Assembly (NCBI GenBank): GCA_030710605.1
Contig: CP092863.1
Location: forward strand, 113,522,010 to 113,586,009
Direction of reading: 5' to 3'
Source of the DNA: Cordylochernes scorpioides
Taxonomy: Eukaryota; Arthropoda; Arachnida; Pseudoscorpiones; Chernetidae
Length of the DNA stretch: 64,000 nt
Part shown: positions 47,474 to 56,613 of the stretch, piece by piece
How positions within the stretch are numbered: the first letter of the stretch is position 1
Layout of the letters: the number at the start of each line of letters is the position of its first letter
Notes under the pieces: generated by a model
Database searches by the model: none
Told to the model about the DNA's origin: nothing
The model's input: the letters and a program-made list of their open reading frames with translations, nothing else
Program-made: the position numbers and the translations under genes

Positions 47474-47717
47474 TTTAAAAAATGGCCATATTTAGGTATT
47501 CATTACATTCCGGATTAGTCCGGGTAAAAAAAAGTTCTTCAAATGAAAAAAAGAAATAGCCAAAAATACTAATCAAAATGCAGCCGAAAATTTTCCTCAG
47601 GTTTATAAAAAGCGACATGTAAAATTTGGTACCAATTGGTTCAGTAGTTTTTGAGTTTATCGCGAAACAGACAGACAGACAGAAATTGACTTTTATATAT
47701 ATAATAGAGATATAGAG

Positions 47718-48788
47718 ATTTACTCTTCATTGTTGGCTTTTTATCTTACATTCATTCTTCATTGTTGGCTTTTTATATTGCATTCACTCTTCATTGTTGG
47801 CTTTTTATCTTACATTCACTCTGTTGGCTTTTTATATTACATTTACTCTTCATTGTTGGCTTTTTATCTTACATTCACTCTGCATTGTTGGCTTTTTATA
47901 TTATATTTACTATTCATTGTTGGCTTTTTCTCTTACATTCATTCTTCATTGTTGGCTTTTTATATTACATTAACTCTTCATTGTTGGCTTTTTATCTTAC
48001 ATTCACTCTTCATTGTTGGCTTTTTATCTTACATTCATTCTGTTGGCTTTTTATATTACATTTACTCTTCATTGTTGGCTTTTTATCTTACATTCACTCT
48101 TCATTGTTGGCTTTTTATATTATATTTACTCTTCTTTGTTGGCTTTTTATCTTACATTCATTCTTCATTGTTGCCTTTTTATATTACATTTACTCTTCAT
48201 TGTTGGCTTTTTATCTTACATTCACTTTTCATTGTTGGCTTTTTATCTTACATTCATTCTTCATTGTTGGCTTTTTATATTACATTCACCCTTCATTGTT
48301 GGCTTTTTATCTTACATTCATTCTTCATTGTTGGCTTTTTATATTACATTCACTCTTCATTGTTGGCTTTTTATCTTACATTCACTCTGTTGGCTTTTTA
48401 TATTACATTTACTCTTCATTGTTGGCTTTTTATCTTACATTCACTCTTCATTGTTGCCTTTTTATATTATATTTACTCTTCATTGTTGGCTTTTTATCTT
48501 ACATTCATTCTTCATTGTTGGCTTTTTATATTATATTTACTCTTCATTGTTGGCTTTTTATCTTACATTCATTCTTCATTGTTGGCTTTTTATATTACAT
48601 TTACTATTCATTTTTGGCTTTTTATCTTACATTCACTCTTCATTGTTGGCTTTTTATCTTACATTCATTCTTCATTGTTGGCTTTTTATATTACATTCAC
48701 TCTTCATTGTTGGCTTTTTATCTTACATTCATTCTTCATTGTTGGCTTTTTATATTACATTCACTCTTCATTGTTGGCTTTTTATATC
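47718..48788. repeat. 32-bp minisatellite, about 33 units
   Basis: The unit is TTCATTGTTGGCTTTTTATC plus TTACATTCACTC. Two variants (TATCTTAC and TATATTAC) roughly alternate, and some units lack eight bases. No unit contains a stop in any plus frame and 32 is not a multiple of 3, so long open frames exist in all three plus frames. These hydrophobic repeats (LLAFYLTF) are not a gene. Confidence 0.9.
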
Positions 48789-48792
48789 ATAT

Positions 48793-49078
48793 ACGAATGA
48801 CCCGGGCAACGCCCGGGTTTTACCTGATTAAATGCTTTTATTCAAATACTATTCGTTACAATTATAAATTGGCGCCGTGGATGTCATTCTTGTATAATAA
48901 ATAAATGAGTTTTAAAAATTGTAAAAAAAAAAAAATGCATCGGCCGGGAATCGAACCCGGGCCGCCCGCGTGGCAGGCGAGCATTCTACCACTGAACCAC
49001 CGATGGTTATGAAAAACCCCATCCGTGAGCTTCAGACAAACAGACAAACAGACAGAATAAGGCAAATATATAAGTAGA
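48793..49078 (-). mobile_element. Helitron-like element carrying tRNA-Gly, third copy
   Basis: Hairpin CCCGGGCAACGCCCGGG with the CTAG eroded (ATATACGAATGA). The 5' end TCTACTTATATATTTGCC is preceded by A on the minus strand. Confidence 0.65.
48936..49006 (-). tRNA. tRNA-Gly (GCC), acceptor-stem mismatch
   Basis: Identical fold to the other copies; position 1 is C, giving C:C at 1-72. T run follows. Confidence 0.8.
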
Positions 49079-49092
49079 TATATATATATATA

Positions 49093-49933
49093 TGTCATAA
49101 TTTGTATATAACTGTATGCATCTCCGACCTACTATGTATGTACAATGTATGTTTTAAAAAGATTTAATAAAAGAACAAAGGTAACTGGAGGATAGAACGC
49201 CTTAGAGAAAAACCTAGGAAGTAGGCTTAGAAGAGAACACAACTATTAATAAAGTCACAGTCAACCTTATGACCCCGGAAATCCTAAAAGCTAAGTTTAA
49301 CGACCAGTATTTCCTGGGCAAGGCCGGTCATATCTTCCGCCAAAGAAATCCGCAAGGCCCAATTAGGAAACAATACCTAAGTAGGTCAACCAATAGAAAA
49401 CGGCCATGTGACATCTTCCTACCAATTAGGGAACAACACCTAAGTAGGTCAACCAATAGAAAAAAGCCCACGTGACAGCTTCCCGCCAATGGGAAAGAAG
49501 AAAACTCTTGGTGTTAAATCGAGAACCTAGGATAGTTAGTAATCGCTTCGCTCCCACCGAGTTCGGATCGAGTCTTCGACTTGCTCTCACCAAGGTAACA
49601 TCTGCTCTAGAGATCTCTCTCTCAACTCATCCCATAGTCAAGTCGATCATCACCATGTGATCCGATAGTAATAGTCAAAATCGCTCCGCTTTTTCAAGCT
49701 TTCTTTCCTCCAAACCAGTTGCCTTTTATTTTCAACCCATCAAGTATCCTGGCTTATTTCCCTTGTGTGAAAACCTTTACCATTCAGACACCACGACTGC
49801 GCCATCACTTCAACTATCTTCAACCCCAAGAGTAAGGTTTCCCAGCATAGCATATTACCACAGCTCTATTGAAAGTCGACAGGATATATTACCACATATA
49901 TTGAAAGTCGACAGGATATATTACGATATATAT
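49093..49933 (+). repeat. 5' LTR of the RT-less element
   Basis: Starts TGTCATAATTTG. Contains a near-exact direct duplication with a CACGTG or CATGTG word (CCTAAGTAGGTCAACCAATA twice, 49376-49480), a plausible U3 enhancer, and three copies of GAAAGTCGACAGGAT at its 3' end. Confidence 0.85.
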
Positions 49934-50436
49934 TGAAAGTCGACAGGATCATGGTGGAAAGTAACCAGGACGCAAGCAAAACAAACGGCAATGACAAACC
50001 GAGAAGGAAGAAACTGGCAACGAGCGGAAAGAAGCTGGCAACGAACGAAGCGACAAAACACACCCTGGCGACAATAATTTTGCAGTTGACCGCCGCACTT
50101 CAAGGAGCAAGGCCCACTCAACTACAGACGGCGTTCCGTAGCGCCACCCCCGGAGCAGCCCACACCCCCCGCCGACCGAAAGGCGAGATGAGCGCGGCAG
50201 CCGACGCACGTGCCACCACCCCAGGCAAGTGTCACCGAGGCCGGACACCGACCACCGAGGAGTCATCCACCGCCATGCCGTACCCGTACACCACACCCGA
50301 AAGTAATCCGCGCGAACCGGGACAGTGCAAACGGTCCCAAAACGACATTCCAGTACCGGACTTCACTTCAATTCCGCGGACGGTGCAACCATCCCAAGCC
50401 CAAGACGTCCCAGCCGAGCCGAACTTTCGAGACTAA
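49933..50436 (+). CDS. gag-like basic ORF of the RT-less element
   Basis: 167 codons from ATG, rich in Lys, Arg, Pro, Thr and Ser; no CCHC knuckle and no capsid motif that I recognise. Begins at the inner edge of the 5' LTR. It overlaps the following frame by about 225 bases in a different register, so a frameshift between them is possible. Function as gag is inferred from position only. Confidence 0.4.
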   Translation: MKVDRIMVESNQDASKTNGNDKPRRKKLATSGKKLATNEATKHTLATIILQLTAALQGARPTQLQTAFRSATPGAAHTPRRPKGEMSAAADARATTPGKCHRGRTPTTEESSTAMPYPYTTPESNPREPGQCKRSQNDIPVPDFTSIPRTVQPSQAQDVPAEPNFRD

Positions 50437-52507
50437 GGTAGGCACCCCCCCTATGGCGTCAAGAATTGACTTTGGACTTCTATCTAACCCTACCTACCCC
50501 TTTAACCATGTATCTAAACCTGTACCAAATGAATTCAAGCACGGGCTAGACCAAAACCTGTCCCAAAGGGCTCGTACAGCACGCAAAGCTTTCACACATG
50601 GAAACCCTTGCCTGCATTCATTGCCCAAACCCCAAATATTTACATGCCACCATTCTAATCTCACACCACGCAACTTTTCACTCAACCCAATTGCCAGTAC
50701 TATATGCCCACAACACATAAAGCCACCACGGCTTCAACCTACAATTCCAATAATGCCCAAAATAGTGTCCGTACACCAACACAGCTCACCCACTTACCAC
50801 ACAAAATCCATACATGACCATACGTCGTCACGCCACAATCACGCAAATGTACCTCACAACAAACACGACATTCACAATAACAATACCCAGACAGCACCCA
50901 TCCAACAGGACGGTTTTCACGCTAACAAACACGCACCCATACGTCATCACGCAACAAACACGCACAACCCGCCCAACAAGCGCGACACTCGCGCCAAAAG
51001 ACGACAACAACCAGTAAGCGCATGCACAACCGTTAAGAATAATACAATCATCCCGTCTACACAAAACATAGAAAAAATTCACGCCACCAAACAACCACAC
51101 AATCTAAAAACATTGCGATCTTTCCTAAAAGCTGTGAACGCCTATAAAGAGTTCATTCCAGACCACGCCCGCTTGCGGACGCCACTTGTCAACCTTCTAA
51201 AAAGGGATGTCATGTGGGTCTGGGGTGACGAATGCCAGAAAGCGTTCACTAATCTGAAAGAAAGCCTTACCACACACCCCACATTACACCTTTACCAAGA
51301 AGGTCTGCCATGCCAGGTGTACTGTAACACCTCAACATTCGGCATTGCAGGCATTCTTAAACAAGTCTACCCTGATGGGAAGACATACCCAGTTCAACAT
51401 TTCAGCCGCTCTCTGCGTGGTCACGAGCGAAATTATTCAGACTTGGAACTACAATGCCTAGCCATTGTGGGAAGTGTGGATAACTTCCGCGCCTGTCTAA
51501 TGGGCAGAAAGTTTACAATACTTTCTGACCATCCTGCATTGCAGTGGTTGAAAGAGATCAAAGCCCCGTCAGGCAGATTGTTTCGATGGAAGTTAAGACT
51601 GTCAAGATACGAATATGAGGTCCGTAGCATAAATGGAGTACAACAATATGAAACGGGCGTTGTAACTCGTATCCCATTTTGTGGCTTTCTAGATGCGCCA
51701 CTCATAAAGAGCCAACAGTCTTCTCCACCGGGAAAATCTCGCGTGACTATGGATCACAATGAACTGCGCACCGTCTCCCGAAAAGGTGTACTTAAAACTA
51801 TAGTCCCAAGTTCACTTACAGCCAGACTTCTTAAGTCCGTACACACACAACACCACCATCCAAACATCTCCAAGATGACGAGACTCATCTCGTCACAATA
51901 TTATTGGCAGAACATGACACAAGACATCGCAAAACAGGTAAAAACCTGTCCCACCTGCCGATTCGCTAGAAGAATCGATGAATCCAACCAACCTCCACGT
52001 AAAAATACCGACACAGCCCCCAAGGCAAAACAAAATTCGTACATAAAACACAGCGTACACACAACACAAACAATGCCGAAATTACATCACCCACGTCAGA
52101 GAAACGATTACACATTTCCACTTAAACCAATTACCGCCGACATATCTCTAATAAAACCATTGACGACCAAACAGGAGAACTGCGAACCTATCAATCATTT
52201 AAATTCTACAATTAATAAGGTTCAAGCAAATATTTCAGAATCAACATTTATAACAACATGGAAGAACATGGGTCAATACCCTATCTTTCATCTGATTTTT
52301 ATCCTTTGTTTGCTAGCTTTACCATACAAATATATCCCAGTTTTATTTCTTAGTTATTTGTTTATCTATACCATGCCCTCTCATAGAATTTTCGAACTAC
52401 AAGAGGCAGTTTTTAATTTTGGACAAGCATTTATAAAACTTCTCATAATTTTAGGAAACATTTTTGCAGAAAATCTAAATAAATTCCGAGGAGATAGAAG
52501 TAACTGA
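50210..52507 (+). CDS. pol remnant: RNase H and integrase zinc finger, no RT
   Basis: 765 codons, open throughout. Residues about 80-290 are a His/Asn/Thr/Pro-rich low-complexity region. Then comes the RT connection/RNase H region (LRSFLKAVNAYKEFIPDHAR, FSRSLRGHERNYSDLELQCL, LSDHPALQWL) and an H2C2 finger (HTQHHHPN ... CPTC). In the RNase H the usual first catalytic Asp of the CDAS motif is Asn (YCNTSTFG). The integrase DDE core is absent. The C-terminal ~100 residues hold two hydrophobic segments (HLIFILCLLALPYKYI and FLSYLFIY), perhaps an env remnant. The codons for RT palm and fingers are missing, yet the frame is intact; the true start is uncertain. Confidence 0.65.
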   Translation: MPPPQASVTEAGHRPPRSHPPPCRTRTPHPKVIRANRDSANGPKTTFQYRTSLQFRGRCNHPKPKTSQPSRTFETKVGTPPMASRIDFGLLSNPTYPFNHVSKPVPNEFKHGLDQNLSQRARTARKAFTHGNPCLHSLPKPQIFTCHHSNLTPRNFSLNPIASTICPQHIKPPRLQPTIPIMPKIVSVHQHSSPTYHTKSIHDHTSSRHNHANVPHNKHDIHNNNTQTAPIQQDGFHANKHAPIRHHATNTHNPPNKRDTRAKRRQQPVSACTTVKNNTIIPSTQNIEKIHATKQPHNLKTLRSFLKAVNAYKEFIPDHARLRTPLVNLLKRDVMWVWGDECQKAFTNLKESLTTHPTLHLYQEGLPCQVYCNTSTFGIAGILKQVYPDGKTYPVQHFSRSLRGHERNYSDLELQCLAIVGSVDNFRACLMGRKFTILSDHPALQWLKEIKAPSGRLFRWKLRLSRYEYEVRSINGVQQYETGVVTRIPFCGFLDAPLIKSQQSSPPGKSRVTMDHNELRTVSRKGVLKTIVPSSLTARLLKSVHTQHHHPNISKMTRLISSQYYWQNMTQDIAKQVKTCPTCRFARRIDESNQPPRKNTDTAPKAKQNSYIKHSVHTTQTMPKLHHPRQRNDYTFPLKPITADISLIKPLTTKQENCEPINHLNSTINKVQANISESTFITTWKNMGQYPIFHLIFILCLLALPYKYIPVLFLSYLFIYTMPSHRIFELQEAVFNFGQAFIKLLIILGNIFAENLNKFRGDRSN

Positions 52508-54036
52508 AAGTAACAAGATCCGAATCACACCCACAAAGTCAAATAGGAAACAGGACGTAGATCCGCGAGGTCATAAAATTCGAGTAAGACAGCTAATACA
52601 AATAAAGGAAGCGTAGTTCCCCCACTTCCGGATCCAATTACTTGCAAATAGTGGGTGGGTAATTTTAGATCGGATCCTGCTTCCCCGACACACCCCACTT
52701 CCGTATCTCTAATTACAATGAGAAAGTCACCTATTGAGGTCAACTGGGAACCTCTCTATGCCACCGATTTTGGATTCCAGTTCGAACCTGCGTACCGACT
52801 TTTGCAAAATGTAGTCCAATCGACTGTCACTCGAAAATCAAACAAGATACACACACAAACATTCTAAATGAGTTCCCATCCCTATTATAACTAATCATAA
52901 TTACTTTACAGACTCCCAAAAAACATTACATATTCCACCTACACGTAGATATCACAGACCTTAGGATCTCGACAACACATAGAATTCGCTCACACATTTC
53001 TTACACAAAAGACTTCTAACATTTTTCACAATATACACAAAGACAAAAATACACATAAAGGTTATATAGATTTCCATGTCTCCTGTATACATAGCATAAA
53101 CGCGCACTTGAGGGCTAGGATCACGTTTCCACCTAAGTGTCGCTACAGATGAGACAAAAAATTTATAGGGCATAATTGAGCAATTAATACATCTAGATCA
53201 GGGCATGTAGATACACAACGGGTTCAAACCAATACACCTTATTGTTGATATAAACCATTTTCACTATTTCTTTTTTTTCCAAATTAAAATTAAAAGACTT
53301 AATCAATTTAGCAATTTATTCAATTTATTATCACTTTTAATCATTAATTATCATTTTATTTACCACTTAGTTTATATTATCGTAGTTTCAAATCAACGAA
53401 AACTCACTGGTTTTCTTTTAAAATTAGATATTATATTTTATTTTGATTTACAAAAACATTCTCTGTTTTTTCTCTCTCACCATGCATCAAGCATTCACTT
53501 TGATTTCTTCCAACTTTTTATTTTATTTTTTGATTTCTCAAAAGCCCTAATAAAAATCCCTCGATTTCCATTCCCAATTTCGAGTAGAATATAGTTAGGC
53601 ATTTCTTTTTTACCATGCAACAAGCACTTTTCTTTTTTCTCACCATGCAACAAAGCATTTTTTTCTCTCACCATGCAACCAAGCATTTACTTTGATTTCT
53701 TCCAACTTTTTATTTTTATTTTTTGATTTCTCAAAAGCCCTAATAGAACTCCCTCGATTTTATTTCCAATCTCGAGTAGAATATCGTTTAGGCGCATTTT
53801 CTTTTCTTTTTAACCCACTATGTACCATAGCATTCATTTTGATTTCTTACAATTAAAAAATTTTTGATTTCTATTAATTATACTCAACCTATATCATCAA
53901 CACCATTCTATTTTACCTCTTATATCACCACCAATGCTTGTATATAGCCTCTCAATACCCACAACTAATTTTCCCACAAAATTATTTTTCCCTTTACAGA
54001 ATTCTCTCAGGCTAACCCCTTCTTGAATTCTTCACA
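52508..54036 (+). other. 3' internal region of the RT-less element, non-coding
   Basis: No long open frame; becomes T-rich after 53240 with a diverged direct repeat (CCATGCAACAAGCA and TTTGATTTCTTCCAACTTTT, about 53480-53780). Ends at the polypurine tract. Confidence 0.5.
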
Positions 54037-54051
54037 TGTAGGGGGCGCATC
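54037..54051 (+). other. Polypurine tract of the RT-less element
   Basis: GTAGGGGGCGCATC directly before the TG of the right LTR. Confidence 0.6.
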
Positions 54052-54893
54052 TGTCATAATTTGTATATAACTGTATGCATCTCCGACCTACTATGTATGT
54101 ACAATGTATGTTTTAAAAAGATTTAATAAAAGAACAAAGGTAACTGGAGGATAGAACGCCTTAGAGAAAAACCTAGGAAGTAGGCTTAGAAGAGAACACA
54201 ACTATTAATAAAGTCACAGTCAACCTTATGACCCCGGAAATCCTAAAAGCTAAGTTTAACGACCAGTATTTCCTGGGCAAGGCCGGTCATATCTTCCGCC
54301 AAAGAAATCCGCAAGGCCCAATTAGGAAACAATACCTAAGTAGGTCAACCAATAGAAAACGGCCATGTGACATCTTCCTACCAATTAGGGAACAACACCT
54401 AAGTAGGTCAACCAATAGAAAAAAGCCCACGTGACAGCTTCCCGCCAATGGGAAAGAAGAAAACTCTTGGTGTTAAATCGAGAACCTAGGATAGTTAGTA
54501 ATCGCTTCGCTCCCACCGAGTTCGGATCGAGTCTTCGACTTGCTCTCACCAAGGTAACATCTGCTCTAGAGATCTCTCTCTCAACTCATCCCAATAGTCA
54601 AGTCGATCATCACCATGTGATCCGATAGTAATAGTCAAAATCGCTCCGCTTTCTCAAGCTTTCTTTCCTCCAAACCAGTTGCCTTTTATTTTCAACCCAT
54701 CAAGTATCCTGGCTTATTTCCCTTGTGTGAAAACCTTTACCATTCAGACACCACGACTGAGCCATCACTTCAACTATCTTCAACCCCAAGAGTAAGGTTT
54801 CCCAGCATAGCATATTACCACAGCTCTATTGAAAGTCGACAGGATATATTACCACATATATTGAAAGTCGACAGGATATATTACGATATATAT
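54052..54893 (+). repeat. 3' LTR of the RT-less element
   Basis: 842 bp, differs from the left LTR at a few positions only (for example one extra A near 54593). Confidence 0.85.
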
Positions 54894-55395
54894 ATAGAAC
54901 ATTAATAGAATTTTCAAATATTGTATATGACAGTGGCTACAAAAATCATATTGTGAGAACTGCATTAAGAGAAGAAATTGGCAGAATGCGTCTAGATTGT
55001 GACTATTCTCGTAATTGGGTTGGACATTCCAATAGAAGAAAGTTTAGAACAGGGGGTGTGCATAATACATATTGAAATACTCTCTGATTGTTTGAATTGT
55101 TTTCCTTTTTTGAAGAGATCAAAAGAAACAATCTCTAGCAGAATGAAGGAAGAAGCTAATTAAGGGAATATGCAGTAGTCCTGCTAATTTCTGAAACAAT
55201 TCCCATCTACAGGATTGTCTTTATTTTTACTGCTAGGCAACTATTGATTTCTTTTTTTACTCTTATAAATACAGTAGAACATTTTAGTTGCACGATCAGG
55301 AGATGCCTTTTTCTTCATTTATCCACCCGATCCCAGTACAATTTCACTTTGGTGCTGTTTTTTTACTTAGTATATATAAATAGGTTTAATAAACT

Positions 55396-55656
55396 TGATC
55401 TGTTTTGTTTAAAGATAATATATCAGTGATATATTATTACTTTACTCTGTTTTGATCATCTTGTTTTTATCATCATCTTGTAGACAACAAAATGTTCGAT
55501 ATAATGAGCACGTGTGCAAGAATTGTAAAAAGAATAAAATAATTATAGTAGCATAAAAATGGTGTATCTTTCATTTATCTTTAAATATATATAAAGTGCA
55601 ATTTCTTATAAAATAATTTTCACCATTAATATTCAACATTTAATAGAAACGTATCA
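55396..55656 (+). repeat. 5' LTR of gypsy element
   Basis: 261 bp; AATAAA near 55532 is a candidate poly(A) signal. Confidence 0.92.
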
Positions 55657-55658
55657 AA

Positions 55659-55675
55659 TGGCGACGAAGAATTAA
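55659..55675 (+). other. Candidate primer-binding site of gypsy element
   Basis: TGGCGACGAAGAATTAA, starting two bases after the 5' LTR; begins with TGG as expected for a tRNA CCA end. Confidence 0.6.
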
Positions 55676-55682
55676 TGTAAGT

Positions 55683-56596
55683 ATGGCCACCACTAATTCA
55701 AATTATCCAAGGTTTCGTGAAGGTGAAGATCTAAATTGTTATTTGGAACAATTAGAAGAATGTTTTAAATTGAACAAAACATTAGAAGCAGACAAAGTAT
55801 CTGTGTTATTAACGTCTATTGATGTTAATGTTTATAAGACTGCGCGATTTGTTGGTACCCAGTAGGCCAAGTGACCTTAAATATAAAGATTTAGTAGAGG
55901 TTTTAACCAACCATTTATATCCAATAAAAAAATAAGCAATATGAAAGATATTTATTTCACAAGATTGTACAAAAAGAAAATGAGCCTGTGGGAAAATTTG
56001 TTTTGAGGCTTAAATCTCAGGCAGACAAGTGCAAATTTACTGACATAAATGAAAATTTGTGTGACCAATTTGTAAGTGGTTGCTACGATGAAGCTACGCT
56101 TAAAAGGCTGCTAAGTGAACCTTTTTTAACGTTTGATAGTGCAATAAATATTGCAAATTCTGTAGAGGCGCGCGCAGCGAAGTCACAAGTAAATTTGATG
56201 AAAAATCCTGGTCATGATATTGATAAGTTGAAAGCCAGATCTAATAATTTTAAATTCCCATGTAAATACAATAATCCTTGCAAAATTTGTGGAAAGTCTA
56301 ACCACGATACGAAGTTATGCAAATTTAAAAATGCTCAATGTTATATTTGCAATAAGAAAGGGCACATTGCTCCAGTATGTTGGAATAAAAAATCAGCCCA
56401 AAATTCTGGAATGAATAAACCCAATCTGAATAAATTGAATACTATTCAGTGCAACACATTAGAAAACGCACCAAAAATATTGGTAAACGTTAAAATTGAA
56501 GATGCAGACACTATAATGGAGGTTGACACTGGTGCAGACGTGTCTGTAGTTTCAAAGAAATTTTTTCTTACAAATCTCAAAAATGTCACTCTATAG
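55683..56596 (+). pseudogene. gag and protease of gypsy element, frameshifted
   Basis: The gag start MATTNSNYPRFREGEDLN runs to a stop at 55865; the frame changes near 55840 and again at a run of seven A (55926-55932). The next open part (55988-56596) has capsid C-terminal sequence, two CCHC knuckles (CKICGKSNHDTKLC, CYICNKKGHIAPVC) and the aspartic protease motif VDTGADVSVVS. It stops inside the protease at about 56596, where the frame changes again. Together this is a normal gag-protease layout with three breaks. Confidence 0.85.
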
Positions 56597-56613
56597 AGAA
56601 ATACAGTGAACAT

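Larger units (their letters stand above)
47020..47712 (-). mobile_element. Helitron-like element with GC-rich triplicated core and tRNA-Gly
   Basis: Right end on the minus strand: TCTATTATATATATAAAAGT, then GTCTGTCTGTCTG and a TTTATCGCGA-type word that recurs at 5' ends of several animal Helitrons. Inside are tRNA-Gly (47403-47473) and a three-fold repeat of about 120 bp (CCATGACGGTCGTGACTATA plus AAT-rich DNA plus GATGATGCGCGC). The left terminus with hairpin is not preserved. Confidence 0.5.
49093..54893 (+). mobile_element. Ty3-like LTR element lacking reverse transcriptase
   Basis: LTRs 49093-49933 and 54052-54893 (about 841 bp, very similar). A polypurine tract GTAGGGGGCGCATC precedes the right LTR. 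The left LTR may truly end at GGATCA (49951), next to a candidate primer-binding site TGGTGGAAAGTAACC; the right LTR then lacks its last ~18 bases. A TA-repeat tract on both sides hides the target duplication. The interior (4.1 kb) holds a basic gag-like frame and a frame with RNase H and integrase zinc finger, but no RT and no integrase core. Confidence 0.85.

Noticed and set aside
47730-48904. Three overlapping hydrophobic open frames of 272-380 codons
   Set aside because: They are readings of one 32-bp tandem repeat in three frames, with no non-repeat sequence.
49269-49475. 68-codon frame present in both LTRs of the RT-less element
   Set aside because: Conserved only because LTRs are duplicated at insertion; it lies over direct repeats in presumed U3.
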